From assembly GCA_011009095.1 (NCBI GenBank), contig VTPC01090587.1:191743-255742 (forward strand): a stretch of DNA of 64,000 nucleotides, read 5' to 3'. This DNA comes from Ignelater luminosus (lineage: Eukaryota > Arthropoda > Insecta > Coleoptera > Elateridae). How positions within the stretch are numbered: position 1 is the first letter of the stretch; every line of letters starts with the position of its first letter. Under the pieces are notes generated by a model that was not told the origin of the DNA, did no database searches, and was given only the letters and a program-made list of their open reading frames with translations. Shown here one piece after another: positions 11,701 through 23,316 of the stretch. Both the position numbers and the translations under genes were made by a program.

Positions 11701-14700
11701 GGTAAAAGCTTCTATAGATATTTAAATAAAAAATCTACTGGCTGTTTTAGAAGGAAAGCTTGGAAGGATACGATGGGAAATTGTATACTGTAGTTCAACA
11801 ACAGCAACGCTTGTGTTTCTTTTAAATTGCAAAGGAACAAAATCACTTGAAAAAGTTGTACCATTTTTTAGTATTTTTCCCTATCTTGAACTTATAGCAT
11901 TACTGTTTGTATCTCTTATTGATCCTGGAAGCAGTAGAGGAATACGAAGTTTTATGATGCCAGATTTTGTTAAACTGTGGACCTCTTCACCATGGAGGGT
12001 GGCATTTGAGCAGATTTTATTCTCTATAGGTATGTAAATATTTAGGAATATTAAGCATTTTAAGAGTACTTCAAATAGTTTTTTTACATTTAACCTCAAA
12101 GGTATCATAAAAATGTCATATAGGAGCTCTAACAACCATGGGCGTCCGCTCGATGATTTCCATGGGGGAGAGGGCAGGGGCTAACCAACAAATTTATAAT
12201 ATAAGCCATATATAAATACATGTAACGCAATATTTTATTATACAATTTATAATCCAGGAGGGCAAACGCCCCTCCTTGCCCATTGGAGTGGACGCCCATG
12301 CTAACAACTAAAAGCTGGGACAAGTAATATTTTCTTTTAATATTGTATAAACAAGATATTTTATTAAATCTCCACTTAGATTTCTAGGGTTATTTAAAAA
12401 TACAAATTGTTTTATGATTTCTAAATGATGACAAATATAATTATTCTGTAGCTACATGCATTGCAGATAAAATCATTTGTTTCGACAGCAAAAAATACTA
12501 ACAATTAATTGTTGGAACAGCTAACTAAACATTTTTAAATATTTTTGGACAAAGTTTGTTTTGAAAAAAAAATGCTATCACTAACCTCTCTAGTAATTTG
12601 TTTTTATAACTTATTTGTCAAATTTATCCATAAATATGGCACGCAGTACAGCAATAAACGAAAATTTACGCGAGATGATTATAAAACAATAGCAAAACAA
12701 TTCATGAAATTGCCGAAAATATAAATCTTTCCAAATCAACTGGTTTTAATATTAATAAACCCTATTGGGAAATTGGAAATTTTGGTGTTAAAGGTAGAAG
12801 TTCAGGTCGCCCTAAGCTTGATTACACCAAGACACCAGAAGCTTCTTGTAAAACTGTGTAAGAAGGGGCGATGAAATACGTTATGGGATATTACTGCACA
12901 GTGGAATGAAGAATCTGCATTCAAATTATAACTACAATGTTGTCGAAAATGGATTTATAAATTTGGATTAAAATTTTACAAGATATGATGTAAGTTTTCT
13001 GTATGTTTTCAGAATAACCATGTTCACATAGGCTAAAGAAAAGCTGCTTTTAACCCAGAAACAAAAGAAAAATAGATTTGATTGAGCAAAATCTAAATTA
13101 TTCTGTCTTGGCCTGCTAACAGTCCAGATCTGAATATCACTGAAACACTCTGGCATAAGATGAAACAACAATTAAGAAACAACCTTCAAGGAACAGTTGC
13201 AGAATTAAAGATAAAATTGGAAGAAATATGGTGTAGTTTTATACCTGAGTTTTGTAGATCTTTAGCAGGAGCCATGCCCGCAAGAATTCAAGCTGTTATT
13301 AAGACAAAGAGCAATATAACATCTTATTAAGATCTAAAAAGTTTGATTTGTCTCAACACGTAGTTGTCAAAGATTTTAAGAGTTTTTTATTGTTTAGCTA
13401 ACCACAGTTCATGAAATAAATTATTTATTTTCATTACTTGTAGTGCGCTACACAGCAATAAAACTTTCATACTTCTGTTATGTAAACTTTAGTAATGTAG
13501 TAATATAAACACCTTTAAATTGCTTGTTATTTTATGAGCAAGAATAGTAAATAAATGCAGATAAAAGTCTCTTCTTTATCACCAAAGACCAAAATTTTGG
13601 TGCACTAACACTGATAAGATTGGACTTCTGCAGCTAAATTATTAATTAAGATCTGAACTAACAAAACTGACTTACCATAGTGTGGAGTGGCAACAGTGTC
13701 GAATGTGTGATGGGTGGGTACGTGAGTGTTCTTTTTTTTTGAGGTCAGTTAAGACGAGTGAAGATGAAAGATGCAACATTTAAAGACACATGAAGTTTTG
13801 TGTGCAGCTTTTGATTGTTTTTAATGTTTATGTTATGTTTTTTTTTGGTGTTCATTCTGATTAATATCCAACTTAATTAATACATTTATTTGTTCTTTTT
13901 TTTAAATAAATAAAACACCTTTTACATAAATAAATCCTACAATAGAGTGAAGAAGCAGCTAACTTCAAGTCATAATCATGATGGAACAAACATACACCTG
14001 TTCACCAACAGGCAGTGAAATTACTGGACCTATAGAATTATTTGGTGTATTGATATCTGTGACTTGAAAATACTTCTATTTTCTCTGCCTAAAAAAAATG
14101 TGCAGATGTATATCTGTTCCATCATGATCATGACTTAAAATTAGGTTCTCTTCACTCTATTATGTTGTATTAATTAAATTAAATATTAAAAGATTAAATG
14201 TTATGCATGTTCACATATTAAGTTAAAGAGTCATTTATAAAGTAAATAAATAATGTACAAAAGCTTACTTCACTTTAAATAATAATGTAAACCATACCAA
14301 ATTTGTTTTCAAAGTATTTTGATAAAGAAATTTTGTCTTAATTTACAAAAACAATACACTTTTCTGTTTTGGTTTGTGTGCTAAATATCTAATCATCAAG
14401 TTTATTAAAATTTTGAATTATCTGTCAAATTTTTCCATCCAAAACCTTTAATTTTGCAAGTATTTCAAGATCGATTAAGCACAGTAATACAATAGAAACT
14501 GTATGTTTTGTAGAGTATTAATAGTTCTTTGTTTAACTAGTCAAAAAAGTACCAAATTTGCCATGTTAAACACGTAATTTTATTGCTTATTGAAATTAAC
14601 AGTTTTTCATTGAATATGTTGTAACTGTATTTGTTAAATTTAAATCCTAAATATTACATTTTTATTTTTATTTTCCACAGCAAGTCCTTTTTATTCCAAC

Positions 14701-17700
14701 TGTCAGTAAAAGTGTATTTACAGCTTAGGCTCTAAAATCGGCAAACAACAAAAAAAATGTTTTGGAAAATGCACTGTTAAATCAAATTTCCACTTTCATA
14801 TTGAAAAGAAGAAACTGTATAGAAAAGGGTATAGTTTATGATAGCTATAAAACTATAAATGCTGGTAAAAAAAAGTTATCCTCTGTTAACTTTACAACTT
14901 TTGCCTTTTAATCTAACATAATAGTAATAATAAAAAAAGTAAAAACAAAAAGATTAACAAGTTTAACCTGTAATAAGTTATACAGGGTGATTCTGAAATA
15001 AAGGGTATCCTTTTAATAGGTGATAAGTGAGGCTAAAAGAAGACAAAAAATGAAGAAACGAAGTGGCTCCGTGAAAGTTGAAAATTTTCACAATTTTCCG
15101 AAATATTAAATACCGAAGCCGCCTCTGGTTAGAAACAGGAAAGTGTTCTTTGTATTCTCGCCTTCGGAGTAAAAAGTGAAAGTTAAGGAGATTTACGGTT
15201 GTTGTAAAACCATTGTAGTGCAAGAATGAAAATTTGCCAGACATGCCTATTTTCTTTGAACTAACGCAGGTGTAGTAGCACAATGAACAATAAATGCCAT
15301 CATAAGCTACCCCCTGGACATTTTCAACTTTCCCTTCTTAAATCTGAAGTTGAGGAGATCAAAGAAATTGTGATATGTTTAACAGGCAGGGTTGTTGAAA
15401 TGTATTAAGACAGTAAAAAGATAATAGCATAATTTATGTCACGAGCAATTAGACTCCAGTCTCGCAAGCAACATTTTAATCCCTTATTATTATTTAGTCA
15501 TTTGAATAGAAAACATTATGGAAGATACTACTAATTATCGCTTCTGTATTTAACTCAATTCCATAAAATCAACCAATTTTTACTTATGTAGCATAATGCT
15601 TATTGAAGTTTTTGGTTCTTCGGAATTTTACAGAAAAAAGTCGCTAACAGTAAAATTTTAATATTTTTCCGTTTACAGATCAAAAAGTAAATGTCCATAG
15701 GTTATTTATGGCATTGTAGAAACCAGAAAAACTATTATAAGCGTTTAAAGTGCGAGAAAGGTTTGGTGTGTTTACCATGCTTTCGGCGAAATAGCGGTTC
15801 CTTTTAACATAAGCTATCGCCTTCTTTTATCTCGAGCAAGTAGTAAATAGTAAGTCTGTCAACTAAGCAAGTACAGCAACTTTATTTTACCCCCCATCAT
15901 GTTTACTTATTAATCCAAAAAAGCGAGAATTATAAAAAGGTTTCTCGTCAAAACGTTTTCTTGGAGATTAAATATTTGGTACCTGCTTCTTTCAAAGGCA
16001 CTGGCTTTACCCTAACAACTAGGTACTTCCAATTTCTTTTTCTAAAAACATATTTCAATAGTAAAATGAAGGTCGCTGACCGCTGCCTATTTAACGCGAA
16101 AATATAGCTTCTTTTGTTAATGTCAGAAATGCGAATCTCATTCAAAAGCGCACGAAAAGGAGCCATAATTCATAATTCAATCTTCTTTCGTTTTCTTGTA
16201 AAGACTAAACAGAGTATCGCGACGTTTACGCATTCATGTTATCACCTTATTACTTGAAAGACGGGCAACTTACCAAAATATTACAACAAATGTTGAAAAT
16301 GACCACCGTCGACCTGAAGACAAGCCTCTATGCGTCGGTGAAAACTGTTACGCACACGAGTAAATATTCCAGCTGTATTGCGAATTTCTGCGGCTGCTGC
16401 TAAAATGCGTTGTTGAAGGTCTTCCGCGTTTTCGACTTCCGTGCGATATACAACAGACTTCATGTGACCCCACAAGAAGTAGTCCAGAGGATTTATGTCA
16501 GGGCTACGAGCAGGCCAGCGTACGGGACCATAGCGACCAATCCACCGATGGGGAAACATTTCGTTCAAATAGCCCTGCACACGTACGCTAGTGTGCAGAG
16601 GGGCTCCATCATGCATGTAATAAATATGCCTACGAGTTTCTAGAGGTGTATCATCCAACATATCTGGCAACCTGTTTTCTAGAAATTCCAGATACGTGTC
16701 TCCGTTTAACCGCTGTGGTAAAATAAATGGTCCAAACAATGTGTCTCCTAAAATGCCACACCACACATTAATAGAAAACCGCCATTGAAATTTATTTTCC
16801 CTAATCAGGTGAGGATTAGCGTCATTTCAATAATGTACGTTACGAAAATTTAAGATACCGTCTCGTGTAAAACAACACTCATCCGTAAACAGTACTTTCT
16901 CTACAAATTCTTGTTGTTGCATTGTTTTTTGTTGAAACCACTCACAAAATGTTCGTCTCGGTGCAAAGTCATTTTCAGTTAATTGCTGAACCCATTGTAC
17001 GTGATAGGGATGTAATAAGTACGACTTTAATATCCAATGCGCTGTTGCTTGGGAAACGTTCACGTCGCGTGCGATACCGCGGGTACTTATTGTAGGATCT
17101 TCATTAATCATATCTAATACATCTTCTTCCGCTTGAAGAAAGTGTGGTGTTCGTTCTTGTCCACGGCCTTCATATGTTGCGACGGTGCTACCTGTATCAC
17201 GAAGTCGTTGTATCGTTTGCAGTGTTGTATTCCGCGAAGGCTGTCTTCGTTGTGGAAAACGATCGGCGTACAGTCGTTTTGTCGCTTCTACATTATAATG
17301 ACATTCTCCATACATTAAAGTTATGTCTGCCAACTCTTGAGTGGAAAACATCTCGCTCACTTTAAATTTTTTCACACCTTGTCACTCTCAGTAATGTCAA
17401 AGACCGACTGATTGTGACAACATGTTCCGACCCTTACATATGTAAATAGCTACCTGCCAATGACAAGGAGGGTCAGTCAACCCCTATCGATTTTTACTTA
17501 AGTAAAAGTATGAGAGCAGGACCGGCTTGGCTTAGCGATTAAATTTCAAAAGTCTTTTTCTCGGAAACTATGCAATTTTTACCTACCTTTTTTTATCGCA
17601 AATGTATGTACTATCACACCGCTATCCACCTTTGAGAGGATACCCTTTATTTCAGAATCACCCTGTAGAATATATTCGCCTTCTTATGGGGTTAGCCCTG

Positions 17701-20700
17701 TAACTCAGTTGGTTAAAGTTTTGATCTGGTTAACCAAAGGATGCTGGTTTGAATCCTGCCCATGGCAGAAAAGTTTTTATATGAAGGGTCCAGGGGAATA
17801 ACGATAAATGTCACAAAAACATGAATCAGAGAAATTTCAACTTATATGTTCAAAACATTCATTGGTTCTTGTTGTTTTGTTGAAACATATTCGCTTATAT
17901 TTTGATATTGTCAGCATTCATGGTCTGGATAATATATAAAATTTATAGTTTTCTACTGTAGTAAGTAAATGGCACCACTAACTCAATTACAACATTTATG
18001 TGACATTCATCGTTATTTTCCTGGACCCTTCATAAGTATTAAGTTTGAAAAGTTAATAGTTATTTGTGTTACAAGGAAAGAAAGTGATACTTTTTTCCCA
18101 TGCGTGCCATTTATTTTATGAGCCAAAAGCGAAGGAAATAAAGCAGCACTCAAGGGTAAAACAGAAACTTTCTTCCAGAGTTTCACATATAATTTTTTCA
18201 TTAACCTTAAAAAATTTATCAAAAATCTAAATGAAGGTTATTCTACATTAAGAATTTACTCTTGTAAGGCAACTTTGGTGTCCATGGTATCCAAAACATA
18301 TCTAAGCAAAATTCAAATAAACATTGAACAACATACAGGAAAAATTATTTTGTCTCCTGCTCAGATACAATCGTCAACTTTCGGCCACAAAATGAGTATC
18401 AAAAAGCGTACTTTCTAATAAAGTCAATGAAAAAAATATTTATTTTGTTACATAAAGAAAATTGTAGACAATTCACAACATTGTTTTAGTTAGCTTACAT
18501 ACAAAATGGTTTTGAACGACTCAGAAACAAAATTTCAAAAAAAAAAATCGTCAAAAATCTTTTAGGCTTTAAGCTTTATTCACAACCTCAAAATCAGTAC
18601 TTAAAATTAATACCTTCAATTATTTCGTTAATATAGTAAAGTAAGCATTTGCAATTGACAAAATTAATCCGTAAAATTAATACCTATGTATACAGTAGTG
18701 TCACCTGTTGAGTAACATAGTAAAATTCATAATAGAAAACAACTGCGTGACATATTTTCCTTTTTCTCAAATTCATCATTGCAGATAGCAAGAAGTATTA
18801 CACAAATACTACAATACGCACTTCATTTATCCAAGGTAGCTCCTACTAATGTCTAATTTCTCTCGCAAATATTTCTAAAGTAATATTTAAACATGCACTT
18901 AAATCTGGTAAAGCTCCTTTTGTTTTTTTCTTGCTATGAGCCTGACTAGCTATAGAAATATAGGGTCAGTAGTATGTCACTCTTTTATAAAACATCCTAT
19001 ATAGCTGAAGATAATTTTAGAATGCAGAAATAATAATTTTACTTTTGTATGACTTTTTTATTAACACTTTATAATGTTTTTACAAATAACAAAGTCTCCT
19101 ATTTGCTACTAACATAAGATTTCTTCGAATGTTGTAATGCTGCTTTTGGGGCATTTTTCAAGAGCTTTCATGTTTCGTTAAAAGTGCATATTAACATAAC
19201 TACATTCAATGGATTGTTTTTGAAGCCAATTTTGTTCAAGAATAAATCAGCAACTTTAAAGTTCATAGATCTTACCATCATTAAATGTCAATTTTTGTAG
19301 AAATGAGTCTGAACTTTTGGACATTTCTTACAAACTCAGATCAGGCACATGTTAAGAGTCTAAATAAACTTGTGTCCAGAAATACATTGTTGGAATTTAA
19401 CTGAAAAGCTTTTCTTAAATAAAAACTACAAAAATCATATGGCTGGCAATCAGATTTTGTTTGATCTAAGGGTTGTATTTAATAGTATCACTCATCATAA
19501 TTTACCCCAACTTTTTCTTATAACTCCAATTGCAGAACTAATTGTTAGTTCTTCTCTCTGTCACCATAAAACCACTGATGTCTTAAATAATTATGCCAAT
19601 TGATATTTTTGTAAAAGTGAAAAACAAAGTTTTAAAATAATTTATAAATCATGGCACCTTCTATATGAGACGCATTGTGTTTAAAAGCATTTTAAAGCTT
19701 TGTTTTTCACTTCTACAAAGGTATCAATTATTTAACCCATCAATACTTATATTGTGGTAAATCACAATGTCATGAGTGAGACTACTAAATACAATCCTCA
19801 ACTTTAGTTCCAAATAATGACATATTCCTATTTCTAAAAGTTTAACGTTTATGCATTATTGAAATATCATCATAATTATGTTTTTTATAGGGCTTGGTTT
19901 GGGAGGTCTAACCACTCTTGGTTCTCACTGTCATTTTCGTAATCCCATACATGTAGAAGCAATTGCAATAAACTTAATTGATATTGCAAGTTCATTATGT
20001 TACGGAATAATGATATTCAATTGTTTGGGTATACATTTGATACACAAATACTAGTTATAACACTCTCATTTCAAACTTTTTCAGGTGCTTTAAGTTATGA
20101 TCTAAATATTCCAATGGAAGAAGTCATGGCATGGCCAGACACGTTACTTTTTGCAAAAATTCCACTTTCTTTAAATTACTTACCAGGAATTCCTCAATTA
20201 TGGGGTGTTTTATTTTATTCCAGTATTTATATAATAGGTCAGTAATTTGCATTCTTCTATTATTATAAGCAAGTGATTACTTATGTAAATTATATATTTA
20301 TTTCAGGTTTACGATCGCAAGGGCTAATGATGGCCACAGTGCTCAGCACAATCTACGATCATTATCCAAGAATGTTAAAATATACTTTCCAATGTTCCGC
20401 AGTTTGTTCTTTGTTAATTGTAGTTCTTGGATATCCTTTCCTCACTCAAGCAGGTTCCATCTTGCTTAATTATGTAGATAATATAATTGTTGGTCCAACT
20501 CTTTTAATGGTCAATAGCATTATCTATGATTTTTTAAAAATTCTAATAACAAACATTAAACTTCCAGGTATGTTTTTTGGAAACAGCAGGTGTTATATGT
20601 ATATACGGAATGACACATTTCACAGATGACATGCACTTTATGTTAGGTTTTAGGGCGAGTATGTATTGGCAATTATTATGGAGTTTATCACCTCTATTTC

Positions 20701-23316
20701 TTGGTGGCATGTTTATACATAGTGTTTATAATTTCACAACATCAGAAGCAGACAGACCGACATTAATGTGGATGCGAGCAATGCAGTGGTTAATTTTTAG
20801 CATACCATTTTTATTATTAATTATAGGTATTACAACACATGTTATAAAAAAGCGGAAGAAACTCAAAGTTATACAGTTATTCCATCCTTCTCCTAATTGG
20901 GGACCAAGAGATCCTATTCTTAAAAAAAGTAGAGAAATGTTTACTGCACATTCCATGACAAAAGAGTATATGTATCGACAAAACAGGATGAAAAATAAAA
21001 TTAAAATTCAAAATCAACAATACGATGAGTTTGAATAAAACCTCATGATCATATTGCAGGTTTTATTAAGTTTTATTCTCTTTTAAGAATTTTATAATAA
21101 TTTATTTCATTTTATCTATAAATAATACTCATATCTAATTTAATTATCTTATGAATCTCTAAAGTCAATAAATTTCTAGAATTCCATATTTTGTTTTGAT
21201 AATTTAATCTACTAATGAAATTAAATCGCATGTTTTCCCAGTGTGTATGAAATATTAAATTTTTTATTTTCTTGTAAATACTACCAACAATATTAAGAGA
21301 TGCTATAAAATTGATAAATTATCAAATGTTCTTTAGAAAACAAAATTTATTCTACGCTTTTCACATGCATACACTGGAGAAAAACCTTTAAAATCCTAAT
21401 GATAATAATAAGATTTTGAAATCTAGGCCTAAGTAGCTAGCACCTACATCAGCATATTGAAATTCAGTACATTAAATTATATAGAGAACACTATATCAGA
21501 TTTTCAGCAGTACCCCCTGTTAATGTTAAAACCCAGTAATTCAAAGTCGAGAAGTTTCAACTTTGTATGGACATACAAGATGTTTCAGGAGAAATGGCCA
21601 ATACTTTGAAAGGTTCAGAAAAGAGAATAGACATATTTAAAAACATAAGGCTGTGAAATCCAGCAAAAAATAAAGGTACATTGATAGATACATAAATAAA
21701 CAGAGCAATAACAAAAGCACCCACCTTTCAAACACCATTTTTTCCTTTGCAAGTTTCTTCCTTTCTTCTTCTAAGGTAAAATTAATTCGAAGTTTTTCAT
21801 CTTCAACTTGTTTCATAATCTCCTTTCTGTGTTTTTCAAATTCCCGCTTTTGAGTTTCTAACTGATTTTTCAATTTGTTTGTTTTTATGTTCTCTAATCT
21901 AATATTCTTTAATTCTGTCTCTAATTCTTGCAATTTATTATGTAATACTGATGAATCATTCATTGAATTTACAGTATATTCTGTAATATTATCGGTCATA
22001 GTCTCTACATTTTTTTTTATATTCTCGTTTGTTGTTTCCCAATCTTTAGTAGTACTTATAGTTTCATCGATAGAACTTTCAAGATCTGACCATTTCTTAT
22101 CATCGTGAAAATCTGTTTCAACTTTCAATGTATTTTCATTAGTTGTTGGTTCTAAGTCACCCGAAGTTACGGAACTTGAACTTGAATATGATATTTCATC
22201 TCCTGCAACAAACTGTTTGAATTTAATTGCTTTTTCTATTAACGACAGATAATCATTTTCTAGCTTCTTTTCATATTCATTAATATCTTGTAATTTCTGC
22301 ACATTATCTTGAATATTTTTAACATTATCATCAAGAATCTCTTGTATTATAGCACCTTGTTTTTTTGGATCAAATCTTGCACAATGTAATTGCATCACAT
22401 CTTCTTCAGTTGTTCTTTGACGAGCATAAACTGCTTCAAATTGTGTTCCATTTTCATAGATTTGTTGTACTTTATGTTCTTCTTGCAGCACTTTTTCATT
22501 ATTTACATTTTTATTATTTCCATTTGCCTTTAAAGGCGAGTTCTTGTGTGGAGTACTGGATAATAAACGAACAATACTAGAATTTGTTGAACAAAAACTG
22601 CTCTGCATTGCACGTTGTTCTAATGTTTCAAATATTAATAATTCTCTATCAGATACATTTGGATTTGTTTCTATGGATTCTTGATAATCTTGTTTACTGT
22701 TAATGGTAGCATTTTCTATTTCTACAGGTACTATTTCTCTATTCGGATTTTGAATTTGATTAACAGGCAGAGAATTGTTTTCAGTATTCAAAGGAGCAAG
22801 CCATGCAGCCTTTGGTTTTACCCTTAAATCTGGTTTCTTAAGAGGTGTTATTGCTGGTTTATTAACCACTGTATTGCTTATTTCTGGTTCATCTTTATTA
22901 GCATTCGCATTAGTTCTAACAATTGCCTTTTTCATAGAATTACTTTTACAAGCAGTACGGGGTTTTGTAAAAGGTTTAAACTGTTCGCCTGGAACCATTC
23001 TAAAACGTGATAACCCAGCTCCTCTATGTAAAAAAGGCTGCTTAGGCTTTTTATTATTTTTATTATTGGCCATAATATTTTCACTATTCCGTACTTCCTC
23101 TACGGGTTTCCTATTAACTTTTGTATTCACCTTACTATTAGAACTTTCTGATGAAATATCTACACCAAAAGAAGTTTTCATAAAATTACACTCTTCAGAT
23201 GTAAAATTATTGCGATCTATTTGTTTCTGATGTTCCATTAGTCGTTCTTGTTGCCTTTCTTGCCATTTTCTTAATTCTTCTAATTTTGCTAAAATATTAG
23301 ATGGTGACATAGACAT
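8737..23316 (-). CDS. Sas-4: Sas-4 / CENPJ (CPAP) centriole assembly protein
   Basis: Five coding exons: 23316-21725, 10206-9521, 9469-9247, 9193-8998 and 8874-8737, with matching phases (2,1,2,0), giving 944 residues. Sas-4/CPAP is the centriolar scaffold that binds tubulin and sets centriole length and pericentriolar material recruitment. The N-terminus is helical ([19 protein letters not shown]). Residues about 94-107 carry [13 protein letters not shown], matching the conserved KRGEGLARF-like motif of the tubulin-binding region. A long coiled coil runs from about residue 480 to 640 across the exon 1/2 junction ([14 protein letters not shown] then [17 protein letters not shown]). Residues about 765-940 form the TCP10-C/G-box beta-repeat domain ([42 protein letters not shown]). 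Intron 1 is 11.5 kb and contains a complete SLC6 gene on the other strand. No internal stop. Confidence 0.94.
10207..11067. other. Sas-4 intron 1, part 3' of the coding exon and 5' of the nested transporter
   Basis: No exon seen. A TTA/ATT microsatellite lies at 10441-10461. This stretch should contain the promoter or 5' UTR of the plus-strand SLC6 gene, but no core element is recognisable. Confidence 0.45.
11096..21038 (+). CDS. SLC6-family (sodium:neurotransmitter symporter fold) transporter, atypical
   Basis: Seven exons: 11096-11365, 11416-11701, 11751-12029, 19891-20028, 20085-20237, 20307-20509 and 20568-21038. Phases agree throughout and give 599 residues. Intron 2 is only 49 bp and intron 3 is 7.9 kb. 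Twelve membrane segments can be read. Family marks are the TM1 signature [10 protein letters not shown] followed by [12 protein letters not shown], a large cysteine-containing extracellular loop 2 with glycosylation sites, TM6 [10 protein letters not shown], and TM8-TM12. By eye-alignment the TM8 motif usually read as LGLDSQF is IGLRSQG, placing Arg at a Na2-site position, and the TM7 Asn of the Na1 site appears as Asp. Substrate cannot be assigned. The chosen start (11096) is the only ATG in frame with TM1; two upstream ATGs (11068, 11077) open an overlapping frame. The gene lies wholly within Sas-4 intron 1. Confidence 0.9.
12137..12300. mobile_element. Small MITE with perfect 8-bp target duplication
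   Basis: The 164 bp insertion has inverted tips CATGGGCGTCC and GGACGCCCATG and is flanked on both sides by ctaacaac (12129-12136 and 12301-12308). An 8-bp duplication points to hAT or another 8-bp superfamily; the tips are not the usual CAGNG of hAT. It sits just after exon 3 of the nested transporter and has no coding content. Confidence 0.85.
12630..13330 (+). mobile_element. Decayed Tc1-like transposase
   Basis: Peptide fragments in plus-strand frames with many stops: an N-terminal stretch near 12636 ([17 protein letters not shown]) and a linker [15 protein letters not shown] near 12798. A C-terminal part at about 13105-13328 reads [19 protein letters not shown] and then [16 protein letters not shown]. 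The SPDLN(I/P)xExLW region is the third catalytic acid of Tc1 transposases. Terminal repeats were not identified. It lies within the long intron of the SLC6 gene. Confidence 0.75.
13331..13937. other. Intronic DNA, no gene seen
   Basis: This is part of both SLC6 intron 3 and Sas-4 intron 1. It includes T-rich runs around 13730-13740 and 13840-13850 but no exon-like open frame. Confidence 0.4.
13938..14169. mobile_element. Foldback MITE
   Basis: Arms of about 60 bp, 13938-14000 and 14105-14169, pair imperfectly. Shared blocks are ATAGAGTGAAG, AAGTCATRATCATGATGGAAC and ATATACA/CATACAC. The interior of about 100 bp is unique. No coding content. Confidence 0.7.
14170..14982. other. Intronic DNA, no gene seen
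   Basis: AT-rich, with poly-A runs; nothing recognisable. Confidence 0.4.
14983..17665 (-). mobile_element. Full-length IS630/Tc1-mariner-like transposon with TIRs and TA duplication
   Basis: The tips are near-perfect inverted repeats of about 29 bp: CAGGGTGATTCTGAAATAAA from 14983 and its complement ending at 17665, each flanked by TA (14981-14982 and 17666-17667). At 2683 bp it is longer than classic mariners, with about 1.25 kb of non-coding DNA between the transposase stop and the left tip. That segment shows no second gene. The element sits in the SLC6 intron on the strand opposite to that gene. High TIR identity suggests a fairly recent insertion. Confidence 0.9.
16281..17375 (-). pseudogene. 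DUF4817/DDE_3 transposase with a single premature stop
   Basis: Two abutting open frames in the same phase (17375-16830 and 16826-16281) are separated only by a TGA at 16829-16827; otherwise the protein would be 364 residues. The N-terminal DUF4817 helix-turn-helix reads [20 protein letters not shown]. The catalytic acids are in [17 protein letters not shown] and [17 protein letters not shown], and the C-terminus is the family-typical DGGHFQHLL. The stop lies between the first and second catalytic segments. The third acid appears to be Asp, not the Glu of Tc1. Apart from the one nonsense codon the copy looks intact, so inactivation is recent, or the base is a polymorphism or sequencing error. 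Confidence 0.9.
17691..17768 (+). repeat. tRNA-like sequence (tRNA-derived SINE head or tRNA pseudogene)
   Basis: A box-like TAACTCAGTTGG (17701-17712) and B box-like GGTTTGAATCC (17746-17756) have the correct spacing. The T stem pairs at 4 of 5 positions and the acceptor arms at about 5 of 7. The anticodon region GGTTAACC resembles tRNA-Asn, while the 3' end resembles tRNA-Ile. Mismatches argue against a functional tRNA. Confidence 0.6.
17780..18034. mobile_element. Foldback MITE adjacent to the tRNA-like sequence
   Basis: Inverted tips of about 35 bp: TATGAAGGGTCCAGG at 17780 and its complement CCTGGACCCTTCATA ending at 18034, both continuing through a TAACGAT/ATCGTTA block. The interior is non-coding. 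Confidence 0.8.
18035..19890. other. Intronic DNA upstream of SLC6 exon 4
   Basis: No exon or recognised repeat. The open frame at 19370-19603 lacks domain features. The segment AAAGCTTTGTTTTTCACTTCTACAAA-like near 19690 is partly complementary to sequence near 19610, so another weak inverted repeat is possible. Confidence 0.4.
21039..21724. other. SLC6 3' UTR and remaining Sas-4 intron 1
   Basis: Plus-strand AATAAT/AATAAA-like signals occur shortly after the SLC6 stop. The rest is AT-rich intron up to the Sas-4 exon 1 donor (GTGGGT on the minus strand at 21724). Confidence 0.45.

Noticed and set aside
11751-11793. An apparent stop within the SLC6 reading frame after exon 2 (ending 11793)
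   Set aside because: It disappears when the 49 bp intron 11702-11750 is removed. The phase is restored and the next exon continues the family sequence.
16410-16643. Plus-strand frames at 16410-16643 and 17133-17365
   Set aside because: They are shadows of the minus-strand transposase, which has clear catalytic motifs.
16827-16829. Possible stop-codon readthrough in the transposase
   Set aside because: A single nonsense mutation in a transposon copy is the simpler reading. No readthrough context was seen.
17691-17768. A functional tRNA gene
   Set aside because: The acceptor and T stems contain mismatches, the anticodon arm is ambiguous, and there is no terminator T run immediately after.
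22775-23230. A 151-codon plus-strand frame with a hydrophobic, membrane-like composition
   Set aside because: It is exactly antisense to Sas-4 exon 1. The hydrophobicity comes from complementing Lys/Asn codons.
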